DNA of 64,000 nt. Source: Ophiura sarsii (taxonomy: Eukaryota > Echinodermata > Ophiuroidea > Amphilepidida > Ophiuridae). The notes beneath the pieces are model-generated. The model saw only the letters and a list, made by a program, of their open reading frames with translations. It had not been told where the DNA came from and searched no databases. Position 1 is the first letter of the stretch. Each line of letters starts with the position of its first letter. Location of the stretch: NCBI GenBank assembly GCA_035610835.1, contig CM069458.1, forward strand, positions 28,111,449-28,175,448, given 5' to 3'. The translations under genes were made by a program, and so were the position numbers. Of the stretch, positions 36,736 through 48,439 are shown piece by piece.

Positions 36736-37290
36736 TTGACCCAACATTTTGTAACAAAGCTAACAAAAATAACTGTGAGTAAAAATTGTCCTAATCGCTT
36801 GATTATAATGTAAAGACACTAACTTGGGGACGAATTTTCTCATTTTTTAACCTAATCCAATATTTTTTGAAATGTTGACCAAAAAGTGCCAGAAAAGTGA
36901 TTTTTTAAACTTTACATCATAGTCAAGCGATTTGGGCCTTTTTGGAAATGAAATGGATAAGAGAATCCAAATTTGGCATCAATTTTAACCAAAAATTACA
37001 ACAAAACCTTTTTGACCCAACATTTTTTAACAAAGCTAACAACAACAACAACAAATTGTAGAAAATGTCCAAATCGCTTGATTATAATGTAAAGACACTA
37101 GTTTGGGGACGAATTCCTCATCTTTTAACCTAATCCAATATTTTTTTGATATTTTGACCAAAAATGGCCAAAATAGTGATTTTTCCAAATTTTTACACTT
37201 TACACCATAATCAAGCGCTTTGGGCATTTTGTACTCAAAATTATTTTTTGTTATCTTTGTTAAAAAATGTTGGGTCAAAAAAGTTAATTC
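36736..37290. repeat. Tandem dimer, about 279 bp period
   Basis: TTTTGACCCAACATTTT and CGCTTGATTATAATGTAAAG recur with a spacing of about 279 bp (for example 36796 and 37075). Each unit also contains CTTTACA..ATAATCAAGCG in opposite orientation, so each is a partial hairpin. A degenerate inverted remnant, AAAAATGTTGGGTCAAAAA, follows at about 37264. It is probably a MITE that duplicated in tandem. Confidence 0.75.
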
Positions 37291-38535
37291 AATATTGGAT
37301 TAGGTTAAAAAATGAAAACATTTTGGATTCTCTGATCCATTCCTTTCCAAAAATGTCTACTTTTATATACATTTGAGTGAGTCAGCATTCACAAAATTCA
37401 AAAAGTGACTTTCTTGAGTCATCCCACCCTTTAAATGGGGGGGGGGGGGGGGGGGGGGTGTGGACCCTCAGCATAGCCTCCGTAATACTGCTGTAACTCC
37501 TCCATTATTCATTTAAAAAGGGACCATCATGAACATGAAATTCACAATTTTGAAAAAAAATATAAAAACACGGTTTTTGACCCATTTTAGGTTTTGTCAA
37601 GATAAGTGCCAACAATTTGATTTTCATGATTTTGGAGGTAAACAAATCACATTTTTAAGACGTCTATTGGGGAACCGAACAGCAAATTAGTATATAAAAA
37701 CAGTGGCGGCGCCAGTAACACTGTTGGTGTTGTTGGTGGAGGGTCAGTCAGGAGTGGGGGTCAAACTGAAACGGGGGGGGGGGGGGGGGGGGCGAGAGGT
37801 TGGGCAAGAAAAAAATGTTGGGGCAAAATACATTTTTGAGTTCGCGGCCGTGAAATATCATTCATTAATTCAACAAGGCCTAAATTAACTGAATTTAAAC
37901 TATTTCAACTAAATGTATGTAATTTTAATATAAAAAGTAAACATTTTCGATTGGTTGGGATCCAAATGCGTAGGGCTTGTTGGTGAGCTGACTGGGAGGG
38001 CAAAGGTTGTGACTGGGGTTAATTACGTTCTGCGTCTTACGTAGCGGTCATGATATTATTATTTTATTTTCCGTATAAATCTATACGCAACTGAGAAGAC
38101 GCTGATATCTAAAATATGTGTAATATAATAATTTAGTAGAATATGATACAAAATCATAGATAACTCACATTCTCTTAGTTTTCTTGTCAAGTCCCATGAA
38201 CATGTAAAAATAGGCATTTCTAAGTATATCCAAACATACAAATGCGTAGTCCTTGTTATCGGCGATAGATTAAAAGACTTCATTTGATCTTGGTAATGAA
38301 AACACTCTCGGTTGCATGGATTTCGAAGATGGTATAACATTAGGAGCATCAGACGAAGAACCAATGTGATGTTATCCTGATGAAAGTTGATGGCCTACTG
38401 ATACACCTGACCGATCAGTTAAAAGAACTGCAGATTATGCTAATTCCTTTATATCAACTATTAAGTTTGTGTTGTACCCGGGGTTGTACCACATTATATA
38501 ACTAAAGTAGCTCATGGGTCAAATAATCTACTTGC
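37291..38535. other. Unassigned DNA with G runs
   Basis: G runs lie at about 37438-37458 and 37775-37792. CAGTGGCGGCGCCAG at 37701 resembles a hAT-type terminus, but its partner end was not found. No gene is recognised. Confidence 0.4.
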
Positions 38536-38899
38536 TTAAAGGTAGATGACCCGATCACATTTTCGTAACACAGAATTATTTCAAACATACAGAGATTTTC
38601 ATGTCATATGAAAGCTCGTATTTTTCTCATCATCATACTGAAATTTGACGGCCTAAATCGGTATAATTACGGAGAAATCGATGAAATAGCGTCGAATTAA
38701 CGCGAATGGTGGTAACCACCGATACAGTTTGTGTACTACTCAATGGGTACAGTTCACAGCATCTTGTGCGTCTAAAATAAGAACCATAAGCGCTATGCAA
38801 CTCAAACTTTGGAACACGACTTTTTTAAGGATGACCTTTCATGTAGAATAGAAAACTTCAAGTTGAAAATCGGAATGTGATCGGGTCATCTACCTTTAA
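38536..38899. mobile_element. TTAA-flanked MITE, family 2 (copy b, intact ends)
   Basis: TTAA at 38536-38539 and 38896-38899. Including TTAA, the ends are perfect inverted repeats for 26 bp, beginning TTAAAGGTAGATGACCCG. The sequence is highly similar to copy a at 24634-24985. It is non-coding. TTAA targeting fits piggyBac or Kolobok. Confidence 0.9.
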
Positions 38900-39364
38900 G
38901 CCAGAGGACAAATCGTTTTATTATTCAAACCAATTCCAATGTTCATATAATACCTTCTGCTGATAATAGTTTGTGTTCATCCTTTGTAAACCATTGTAGA
39001 TATTTTAAACGCTCACTCGTGCATTCAAGTATAACTCTTAATCAGACAGCTTTTTTATTCCTCAACACGCTCCCTTGCACTCAGTTATATTGAATTCGTT
39101 ATTGCAGTGTTTGTAACTAGTTCATGGATAGTTAACTTTAAGCTGGGTTTGAAGGTGATTGTATTATGTTAGTGCGTCATGGGGGCCTAAGCACCAGACC
39201 AACTTTATTTGATAGCCTCTTGCAAAATTTAGCGATGTCAACATTATAACAAACGATTCCAAGATCCATTGCCCAATTTGTATTAGGTAAACTACGAATT
39301 TTGATTTATCATCTTTATTTGTACAGATACGGTGTTTCGCCGTGTATGAAAGATAAACCCCTCA
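38900..39364. other. Unassigned intergenic DNA
   Basis: No gene or element is recognised. Confidence 0.4.
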
Positions 39365-39482
39365 TAGCAGACCATCAGCAATAATAATGGTCGCCGGCGC
39401 GCCCCTTTTGCAGGCTCGACCTGCGGTCTCGCCTGCAAAAGAGGCTAGCCGGGCGCCCATTATTATTGCTGATGGTCTGCTA
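39365..39482. mobile_element. 118 bp hairpin element
   Basis: The arms begin TAGCAGACCATCAGCAATAA and end with its complement. They pair over about 55 bp with a few mismatches and a small GC-rich loop around TCGACCTGCGGTC. It is a MITE-like fold-back; the target duplication is not resolved. Confidence 0.8.
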
Positions 39483-39919
39483 TTCGTCCTTTATCTAATA
39501 CATATTATCAACTTTTAAATATTTGGGACTCATTGCAATACACTGTACGTGGCACCCAACTTATAACTCTAATTGTAGTCAAATTAAGAGTGTTTATGAA
39601 TCATCTCTTTATGGTTCTGAAAATCTAGGTTATATGGATTATTTTTGTACCAAAATATCAATTTGCCCAAAAATTGAGTTACGGCCTTCTGGCGCTCAAC
39701 CCTCGACATGCTGTATCATATAACTGTCACTGATCATGCTTTGTGGAATGTGGGATTACTTTTTCTTTCCCAGGCTCAATAAAGATATCAACATTTGTAG
39801 TTAAAATATCATATCAAAATAAAATAATCAAAATGTGTATTAAATGAAAAAATGAATTAATAGAAATGATTGAGTAAATAAATAAATAGGTCAAAAGGAT
39901 ATTGAATTATTGAATCATT

Positions 39920-40065
39920 GAATTATTTATTTATATTTAATTATTCATACATATACATATGTATTCATTTATATATTTATTTATCTTTTTATCTATTTAT
40001 TTATTTACTTATTTATTTATTTATTTATTTGTTTATTTATTTATTCATTAATTTATTTCAACAAA
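39920..40065. repeat. (TTTA)n low-complexity tract
   Basis: The sequence is dominated by ATTTATTT-type units. The open frame across it is repeat translation. Confidence 0.9.
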
Positions 40066-40159
40066 TCTACTATTTCAGGCATATTTTGGGGATAAGGCTA
40101 GCGATTGGGCTTCCCGTTTGAAATTTTAAACCTCATACGTGAACGCCACCCAAACATTA

Positions 40160-40360
40160 CAAGACGGGTTCAGACGGCCGCAAATTGGATCGGAGTAAGG
40201 TCGGAGTAAGGTTGGAGTAGCAATTGTTCGTGTTAAAGGTCGTGTGGACATCACTCGTGTTAACTAATCCGACCTTACTCCGGTTTCTCAGGAGTAATGC
40301 GCTAACACGACCTGCAGGTCGGAGTAGAACGCCCGTGTGGACGCACTTAACACGACCCCG
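40160..40360. repeat. Imperfect inverted-repeat element
   Basis: GGTTCAGACGGCCGC near the left end and CGCCCGTGTGGACGC near the right are imperfect reverse complements. Inside, GGAGTAAGGTCGG repeats face CCGACCTTACTCC. It is suggestive of a small MITE, without a confirmed target duplication. Confidence 0.4.
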
Positions 40361-40514
40361 GCGTAAATCTTACTTTTCGCTGTATAATTTATCAAATTCT
40401 AAAGACCTCGACGTCCTATAGCTTAGGCTATGTGTATAATTCCGGATCAAACACTATGTGTACTCTACTTTGATCGAATGTCACTTAGGAGTCACTTATA
40501 CAGTAAAAAATAGC

Positions 40515-40778
40515 TTATTTCACTAAATTCTTGTATATTTTCAAGAAATTTCCAAAAATAATAATGGAAAAAACTGCTGTCAAAATATTAGGGTGGTGGG
40601 AGGTAAGCCAGTTGATCGCAATATACATAGCTGTATGATGAAAAGAACTAGGAAAGAACCTGAAATCCAGGATCAAATAGAAAAGAAATGCACAACATAT
40701 ATACAACTTGGTACGGTGTACCCATGAAAGTAATTCCGATATTTACTCCTAGGCCCACTGCGATGGTCGTATTAACTA
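40515..40778. other. Unassigned intergenic DNA
   Basis: No gene or element is recognised before the Helitron fragment starts. Confidence 0.4.
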
Positions 40779-42326
40779 CCTGGTTGGTGTAGTTGCAGTG
40801 GGGGGAGGGGGGGAGGGGGGGGGGCGGGGGGGGGGGGGGGGGCGGGGGGGGGGGGGCGCGATTGTAGGGGGTTTACGTGGTACTAAAAGTACCGAGGGTT
40901 AATTTGATGCGGTTTGAGAGGTAGGGGTTGATAAAGTAGCTACGGTAAATGGTTTAGGAGGGATATGGTTATAAATCAACCTGATTGTGGTGGGGGGTTG
41001 GGGGTTGTAGGGGGTTTATAATGCCGTTAGGTGATGCGGTCTGAGAGGTAGGGGTTAATAAAGTAGCCACGGTAAATGGTTTGGTACAATAACGTTTTGC
41101 GCGGGTAATGAAGCAACCAGATTTCTTTACTTTAAGTTGGCATGCCAAACAATATAAGGGACCGAGGGTTAATGAAGTAGCCACGGGAAATGGTTTAGGG
41201 AGGGTTGTGGTTATAAATCAAACTGGTTTGGGTGTGTGCAGGGGGGGGGGGGGGTAAACCACGGGAAATGTTTTATGATAGGGTTACGAGTTAATGAAGT
41301 AGCCGCGGGAAATGGTTAGGAGGGTTATGATTATAAATAAACCTGGTTGGTGTAGTTGCAGTGGGGGGGGGGGGGGGGGAGGATTGTAGGGGTTTATGTG
41401 TTACTAAAAGTACCGAGGGTTAATTTGATGCGGTTTGAGAGGTAGGGGTTAATAAAGTAGCTACGGTAAATGGTTTAGGAGGGATATGGTTATAAATCAA
41501 CCTGATTGGGGTGTGGGGGGTGTAGGGGGTTTATAATGCCGTTAGGTGATGCGGTCTGAGAGGTAGGGTTAATAAAGTAGCCACGGTAAATGTTTTGGTA
41601 CACTAACGTTTTGCGGGGGTAATGAAGCAACCTGATTTCTTTACTTTAAGTTGGCATGCCAAACAATCTAAGGGACCGAGGATTAATGAAGTAGCCATGG
41701 GAAATGGTTTAGGGAGGGTTGTGGTTATAAATCAAACTGGTTTGGGTGTGTGCAGGGGGGGGGGGGGGTAAACCACGGGAAATGTTTTATGATAGGGTTA
41801 CGAGTTAATGAAGTAGCCGCGGGAAATGGTTAGGAGGGTTATGATTATAAATAAACCTGGTTGGTGTAGTTGCAATGGGGGGGGGGGGGGGGGGCGATTG
41901 TAGGGGGTTTATGTGGTACTAAAAGTACCGAGGGTTAATTTGATGCGGTTTGAGAGGTAGGGGTTAATACAGTAGCCACGGTAAATGGTTCAGGAGGGAT
42001 ATGGTTATAAATCAACCTGATTGGGGTGGGGGGGGGGGGGGTGGGGGGGGGGGGGGGTTGTAGGGGTTTGATAATGCCGTTAGGTGATGCGGTTTGAGAG
42101 GTAGGGGTTAATAAAGTAGCCACGGTAAATGGTTTAGGAGGGACATGGTTATAAACCAACCTGATTTGGGGTGGGGGTTGTAGGGGGTTTATAATGCCTT
42201 TAGAAGGGATATGGTTATAAATCAACCTGGTTGGGGGTGTTGTAGGGGATTTATGTGGTTTCCGAGGTAGGTAATGTGGCATAACCATCTAGCGGGGACC
42301 CGAGCGTAGCGAGGGTACGCCGCTAG
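40779..42326 (+). mobile_element. Helitron, 3' part (family Hel-G, copy 3)
   Basis: It is 5' truncated, starting inside the family at CCTGGTTGGTGTAGTTGCAG. It ends with a canonical 3' structure: GCGGGGACCCGAGCGTAGCG followed by AGGGTACGCCGC forms a stem-loop, then CTAG at 42323-42326 and a T. Internally about three units of roughly 520-560 bp repeat in tandem, each with long G runs, for example about 40797-40857. No Rep/helicase ORF is present. Confidence 0.9.
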
Positions 42327-42429
42327 TATATACAAATGCATAAAAACAAAACACAATTGAAGCGCAATAGTCAATAGATGGAAAGTTCACAGAAGCAGAC
42401 ACGCCAAAAACATTGGCATGCCGGAGATA

Positions 42430-42545
42430 GCATCACCGGATTTAGTGAAAAGAAAGCACTTTAACCGAATACTTGAACTTTTCACCGAATACTTGAACTG
42501 TTCACCGGGACTAGAACTGTTCACCGGGACTTGAACTTTACGATG
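42430..42545. repeat. Short tandem repeat TTCACCG..CTTGAAC
   Basis: Units of about 20 bp, for example TTCACCGAATACTTGAACT and TTCACCGGGACTTGAACT, repeat about four times. Confidence 0.75.
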
Positions 42546-43076
42546 CACAATTTTGTGTTCAATTATCCATCCTATGAAGTTTTATTGTCCGGGGGGGGGG
42601 GGGGGGGGGGGCACTCAACTTTTTTTGGTACGGTTGTGCCGCCCAGGGTCTCAAGAACTGATTTTCTTGAAAAAAGTAGGTCTTCAAAATTTGATTAGTT
42701 AAGAACGCACGTTTTTCATAAATGTGGATTTTAAACTCAAATTGTTCGAAAAATTGGGGATTTGGAATGAGAATGTTCGTGATTTTTGAATTTTCAACAA
42801 AATGGGGTCTTGGAGCATCTCATGCAGGCTCAAAAGGGGGTCTTAAGAGCTAGCAGAAGAGGGTGAAAATGGGTGGGGTCTTCAAGGCGTCACATAGACA
42901 CATACCTATTATACCCCCATTCCAATGTCAGTGTCCCCCCGGCCCCCACCTCAATTTTTTAAAACATCTTCACCCTAGTTTTGTGCCATACGATTAACGC
43001 AAACAAGAAGCGAGTGCCACCATCAATGAATTAGCCACGTTAGATCAATCAATTCTACTTTAAACCAATTAACCAC
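42546..43076. other. Unassigned DNA with a G run
   Basis: A run of about 21 G lies at 42591-42611. No gene is recognised. Confidence 0.4.
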
Positions 43077-43445
43077 ATAAAAGTATATGTGATCTTTTCC
43101 AGGAGACGCCCTCAATCCTCGAATAAAAATTGGAAACAGATTTTCTTGCAGATTTACATTTCTGATCATAAATCATGAATACATTCTGAGTTACAGAGCG
43201 GTAGGATTCCTAATTACTTCAAAATCATGTTTTTTAGAGTGAAAATAGAGTGAACATAAATTGTTCGCTATTTTCAACCCCTAAAAACCATGATTTTGAA
43301 GTAATTAGGAATCGTATCGCTCTGTAACTCAGGATGTATTTATGATTTATGTTCATAAACGAAAATCTGCAAGAAAATCTACTTTCTAAAAAAAAATCAT
43401 GGATATAGGGCGCCCCCTGGAAAAGGTCACATACTATGCCTTTAA
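43077..43445. mobile_element. Palindromic MITE, probably TTAA-type
   Basis: The arms pair over nearly the full length. GTATATGTGATCTTTTCCAGG on the left faces CCTGGAAAAGGTCACATACT on the right, and the inner block CCTAATTACTTCAAAATCAT faces its complement. TTAA lies at the right end (43442-43445) and a possible TTAA lies just before the left arm. It is non-coding. The left boundary is approximate. Confidence 0.75.
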
Positions 43446-43834
43446 TCTGAACAAAAGCTGACTCAAAAATAAGCAAGTTTTACCTTGGACAACTACTTTT
43501 CTTCTATCATTTACAAATGAGACACAAAACATAATGACTATATTTCACTCAATATTTCAAAGCATTGTTTTTACAATTTAGAATTACTCTCCAAAAGATT
43601 TGTTAATGCCTATAATTTTTATAAATCCACTACCACCTGTAGTGTTTAATCATGTTAATAGCCCAATCTAATGGTTAGAAAGCAACTATTGATATCATAA
43701 ATATAAGATTACATTTACCTCATTGATCTAGTAAGTCTTTTGATGTGGTTATTAAACTATGGCATTTCATATCCACGTGTCAATAGAAACAATCGAAACT
43801 GAAAACACCCTATTCATGTTACGAATATGTGAAA
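43446..43834. other. Unassigned intergenic DNA
   Basis: No gene or element is recognised. Confidence 0.4.
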
Positions 43835-45475
43835 ATGAAGTGAAAATCCATGGTTTATCAATTGCAAAACCAAGTTTTTCGGACAGCTAGGCGAAAAACT
43901 TGGTTTTTCAAATGAAAAACCAAGATTATCGATTTGAAAAACCAAGATTTTGAGTTGGCTGGAGAAAATCTTGGTTTTTCGATCAAAAAAGCAAGTTTAT
44001 CAAAGTCTAATGTCCTATAAGTCGAAAAACTTGGTTTATCAATTGATAAACCAAGTTTTTCTAATTATTGTACATTCTGCGTCGAAAAACTTGTTTTTTC
44101 AATTGATAAACCAAGTTTTTCGAATTATTTTACATTCCGCGTTAAAAAAACAATGATAAACCAAGTTTTTCGAATTATTGGACATAGGTGTCGAAAAACT
44201 TGATTTTCAATTGATAAACAAAGTTTTTCGAATTATTTTACATTCCGCGTTAAATAATCAAGTTTTTCGAAGTTTTTTCAAAATTATAAACCAAGTTTTT
44301 CAATCGAAAACCCAAGTTTTTCGAGTTATTGGACATTAGGCGTCGAAAAACGTGGTTTTTCAATTGATAAACAAAGTTTTTCGATCGAAAAAACTTGGTT
44401 TTTTAAAATGATAAACCAAGTTTTTCAATCGAAAAACCAAGTTTTTAAACCAAGTTTTTCGAATTACTTTACATTCCGCGTTGAAAAACCAATGATAAAC
44501 CAAGTTTTTCGAATTATTGGATATTACAGTTAGATAAACTTGGTTTTTCAATCGAGAAACCAAGTTTTTCAACACGGAACGTAAAATAATTAGAAAAAAT
44601 TGGTTTATCAAATTGATAAACCAAGTTTTTCCAATTATTGGACATTACAAGTTTTTCGACGCCTATAAATGTCCATTAATTCGAAAAACTTGGTTTATCA
44701 TTTTAAAAAAAACAAGTTTTTCGATCGAAAAACTTAGTTTTTCAACGCGGAATGTAAAATAATTCGAAAAACTTGGTTTTTCAATTGATAAACAAAGTTT
44801 TTCGAAATATTTTACATTCCGCGTTGAATAACCAAGTTTTTCAATCGAAAAACCAAGTTTTACGAATTATTGGACATTAGGCGTCAAAAAACTTGGTTTC
44901 TCAATTGATAAACCAAGTTTTTCGAATTATTTTACATTCCGCGTTGAAAAACTAAGTTTTTCGATCGAAAAACTTGTTTTTTTAAAATGATAAACCAAGT
45001 TTTTCAATCGAAAAACCAAGTTTTTCGAATTAATGGACATTTATAGGCGTCGAAAAACTTGTAATGTCCAATAATTGGAAAAACTTGGTTTATCAATTTG
45101 ATAAACCAATTTTTTCTAATTATTTTACGTTCCGTGTTGAAAAACTTGGTTTCTCGATTGAAAAAACAAGTTTATCTAACTGTAATATCCAATAATTCGA
45201 AAAACTTGGTTTCTCGATTGAAAAACCAAGTTTATCTATTAAACTGTAATAAGTTTATATATATAATTATTTTACGTTCCGCGTTGAAAAACTTGGTTTT
45301 TTGAAAGAATTTCCAGCCAACTGAAAATCTTGGTTTTTCAAATCGATAATCTTGGTTTTTCATTTGAAAAACCAAGTTTTTCGCCTAGCTGTCGAAAAAC
45401 TTGGTTTTTCAATTGATAAACCAAGTTTTTCACTTGAAAAACTTGGATTTTCACTCGATAAACTTGGTTTTTTGA
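43835..45475. repeat. Array of palindromic monomers forming a large imperfect inverted repeat
   Basis: The monomer is a palindrome of about 38 bp made of GAAAAACTTGGTTTATCAAT and its complement ATTGATAAACCAAGTTTTTC, often shortened or with TTTTTC for TTTATC. Monomers are joined by one of two recurring spacers, GAATTATTGGACATTAGGCG(TC) or GAATTATTTTACATTCCGCG(TT), giving a period near 60 bp. The left flank block GACAGCTAGGCG (43882-43893) has its complement at 45382-45393. A further unique block, TGGACATTACAAGTTTTTCG near 44640, has its complement near 45048. The whole is therefore an inverted repeat, with about 430 bp more array in the left arm. No coding function is supported; short frames are repeat translation. 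Confidence 0.95.
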
Positions 45476-45500
45476 GTTACTGGACATTGGGCCTGCCATA

Positions 45501-46264
45501 CTCTCTAAATTCGAGAGATTAAAAATAATAATCTATGGAGCGATTACAATTTTTTTTAATCTATTTTGATTATTTATTGTCGTTGTCAATCCGAAATGGT
45601 TTACAAATCGACAAATTCGCGCGCATTTAAGTAATCGAAATATCCATTTGAAAGTATACAAATCGAAATCTTTCTTTCGGTAAGCGACGCGACGGAGCAT
45701 AGCGAAGCGACACAGATCATGGAGATGGCAGACACTTATCTACAATCAGATTTGATTAAAGACTATTTGGAAAACATGTCTCACAATGCCGGCGTCTAAA
45801 TTAGGCAAAAATCATCTCACAACTAACATGAATAACACCATGGAAAGTCGATTCGTAGGATAGTATAGGTACATATCTAACCAAAAGAATTCAAGACGTC
45901 ACTGCTTGATGGCAGGCAGTGATTGTTCATACTGTATATTAGAAGCACATTATTTGTTTTTATGAAGTAATAAACACGATGTTTAAAGCCGTTATACAGG
46001 TTTTCTTGACCTCGTGTTTCCCGACTTACAAATTAGAATAACCAATCTAATACAAAATCTAAAAGAGATTTAAAGTTAATCCATAACTGATTAGTTTTTA
46101 ATCCAATTTGATTATAATTGATGTAATCTTTTTAAAGATTAAAAAAAAGGAATCCAAGAAAAGATTACTTTTTAATCCTAATAGATTTGTCCTTCAGGAC
46201 AATCCGAAATAGATTAAAAAGTTAATCTTTTAGATTTAAATTTTAATCTTTCAAATTTAGAGAG
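45501..46264. mobile_element. TA-flanked non-autonomous DNA transposon
   Basis: TA (45499-45500 and 46265-46266) flanks termini CTCTCTAAATTCGAGAGATT and, inverted, CTCTCTAAATTTGAAAGATT. AATCTATTTTGATT-like and AGATTAAAAA words repeat inside both ends. The interior has no transposase. TA targeting fits Tc1/mariner or a related superfamily. It adjoins the palindromic array within about 25 bp. Confidence 0.75.
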
Positions 46265-46266
46265 TA

Positions 46267-46888
46267 TACGTACGTAACGTGCTGGCGCCTCGGCTTGAAA
46301 ACCTACCCTAATTAAGGTAATTTCAGGCAATTTTGACATTAAAACCATAATTTTCGCGGGCTTCGCGCGTACCCTATACATTGTTCTTTTTTCTTGCTCT
46401 CCCAATAAAAAGGATGCTGGTGCCGCCACTGATGGTTATTTATCCATTTTACTATTCCACAATGAAGAAAAACAATGCATGCTCAGACTACCCGAATTGT
46501 ATTCCCACAATTACCAAAACAGGGACGATTTTTTTATTTATTCTGCACCCCTTGACCGGAAAAGCTGGCTACGCGCCTGACCTAAGGGTTTAAAAAGGAA
46601 AAGGTCCATTAATCTCAACTTTGAGATATTCCCAAAGGATTTGTTTCATTAATCTGGTCGTTACAACAGATTCGGGCCTTTTACAAGTGTTTATGAGATC
46701 AAATTCACATATTATATCATATTTAAAAAAAATATTGAGGGAAAAATGTATGATCTCACGGAACATGTTACTATATTACACAACATATGTATGCCTATAC
46801 TTTATTATTATATTATTATTCATGGTATGATTGTCATCGCAGCCAATCGGCTGAATTGGCACAATATTACAAGTACAAGTATTACAAT
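46267..46888. other. Unassigned DNA with a lone hAT-type end
   Basis: CTGGTGCCGCCACTG at 46417-46431 resembles one terminus of a hAT-type element; the opposite end was not found. No gene is recognised. Confidence 0.4.
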
Positions 46889-46902
46889 CAGTGGCGTAGC
46901 CA

Positions 46903-46939
<37 letters not shown>

Positions 46940-47248
46940 CGAGGGGGGGCGATCGCCCCCCCAATATTGACGTCGTGTCGGTTGATATTGGCACTGTCGG
47001 TTCATTTGACCAGAGGAATCATGGAATTATGATGGTCAAAAGTACACGTACGCGCGCATAACAGTCACCTAAATGCAATATTCGTTGGTACAAGCTTGTT
47101 TAGAGCCAAAATGTACCTCAATCGTGCCAAAAATAGGTGTAAAGTCAAAAAAATTCGCGCGCTACGCGCGCGTGTATTCACTCAAGACAATCTTGACGGT
47201 TCATTTTCAATTCTCACCCCCCATATGAATAACCGGGCTACGCCACTG
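46889..47248. mobile_element. hAT-like MITE with 35-G run
   Basis: The termini CAGTGGCGTAGCC and GGCTACGCCACTG are perfect 13 bp inverted repeats. The flanking 8-mers are ATTACAAT (46881-46888) and ATGACAAT (47249-47256), a target duplication with one mismatch. The interior includes an uninterrupted run of 35 G (46905-46939) next to GCGATCGCCCCCCC. It is non-coding. CAGTGGCG ends and 8 bp duplications are typical of hAT. Confidence 0.88.
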
Positions 47249-47334
47249 ATGACAATATGCATGCACATATTGCGCTTAAAATCACCAAGATATACAAATA
47301 AATAGAGGTGAAAGATTTGAATATTAATGTGATG

Positions 47335-47475
47335 AAGATTTTGTTCCACAGTTTGACAATGTATGGAAGACTGTTGGCATGTCTACTGGTGTTAACTTTG
47401 GGAATAGCTAAATTATTGGCATTGCGCAAAGAACGACCAGTAAGAAGCCTTCTTTGGCTGAAGTACTTGAACGCA
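47335..47475 (-). pseudogene. Possible Jockey-like LINE C-terminal remnant
   Basis: A minus-strand frame reads TGRSLRNANNLAIPKVNTSR followed by HANSLPYIVKLWNKI. This resembles the conserved R...LVVPRVRT..Y.NS....LWN stretch near the C-terminus of many Jockey-type LINE pol proteins. It is short, has no RT motifs nearby and could be chance. Confidence 0.4.
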
Positions 47476-47944
47476 AAAGAGTTTGGCGAACATAAGACAA
47501 ATATGATCACGCCTACAATCATAGAAAAAAAATGTGTTCAAACAGTGACCCTTGTTTGCAACTTTTAATTACTATATAGTACGAGTTATTAGAGTCATGT
47601 AAAAATACCGATTTGCATCTGATAGCCTGAAAGTTCCCCTTCAACATACCCTTCCCCTCCCCTCCCCCACCAATCAATGTTGCTTGGCCACGGGCTGATG
47701 GTTGGCAAGTTGGGCGACTCAACATTGATCAGAGGGGAAAGGGGGATGACTTAACATTGGGCTTATTAGTGTTCGAACACTTTTTTCTAACATTGTGGGT
47801 CGAAGTTCCTGAATATTACATGTTAAAAGAGCTTCTTGGTATGAATCATATTCATAGCATAAAAATAATGTTACTGTTTAGTATCTCAACCGCAAAGTAG
47901 CTCGTCTCACCTTTAACATTGTTGTCACTTAGTTAATTGAAATT

Positions 47945-48160
47945 GTATTACCAAAAAAAGTCCCAATTAGGTGTTTTACTGAATTAAAAAATTTCGGGAA
48001 ATTTACAGGTCTGTCCCTTCAATTTTTTTCTTTTTAACTTTACGCATCATGAACGATAATTAGTGAATTTTACTACTGACCATCCAGGATTTGAACCCGG
48101 GACATCTAGATCATTAGACTGGCGCTCTATAGCCTACCAATCGAATTGAGCTAATGAGTC
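47945..48160 (-). mobile_element. tRNA-derived SINE
   Basis: On the minus strand, 48160 to about 48077 is tRNA-like. An A-box-like TTAGCTCAATTCGATTGG is followed by a five-base insertion before AGAGCGCCAGT, then a perfect B-box context CCCGGGTTCAAATCC. The acceptor stem GACTCAT / GATGGTC pairs only partly, so it is not a functional tRNA. About 130 bp of unrelated body follows. A pol III promoter in the head would drive transcription. The 3' end is approximate. Confidence 0.6.
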
Positions 48161-48439
48161 AGATGAAGAAGAACGGTCGTTATACCCTATTTAGACTTAT
48201 TTAGGCACAGATATAAAAGAAATATGGGCCTATACTCTCCTATGATAACTCATAACCACAATTAAGGAAAGATACAAATGTTAATTCGTTTAACAAATAG
48301 CGGCCGAGTGCACCAAACTGGCGTAACTAAGGATGTAAGCTACCTCCCTAGTCAGGGGCGGATATTTCTTGTTTTGTGTGGGGGGGATGAACCGACGCTG
48401 GTACTATCAAAGCGGTGCGCAGCACCGCACTCCGAGCTA

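Noticed and set aside
39918..40121. Hydrophobic small protein
   Set aside because: It is the translation of a (TTTA)n tract.
40779..42326. Simple G-rich satellite
   Set aside because: The block ends in a Helitron stem-loop and CTAG followed by T, and shares its units with a Helitron that has both ends.
43835..45475. CRISPR-like array of palindromic repeats and spacers
   Set aside because: Spacers are only two recurring sequences, repeats vary in length and orientation, there are no cas genes, and the context is an animal genome.
46746..47032. Open frames with poly-glycine or poly-proline
   Set aside because: They read through the 35-G run and its complement in a hAT-like MITE.
48077..48160. 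Functional tRNA gene
   Set aside because: The acceptor and anticodon stems pair poorly and the D region has an insertion; a SINE head explains it better.
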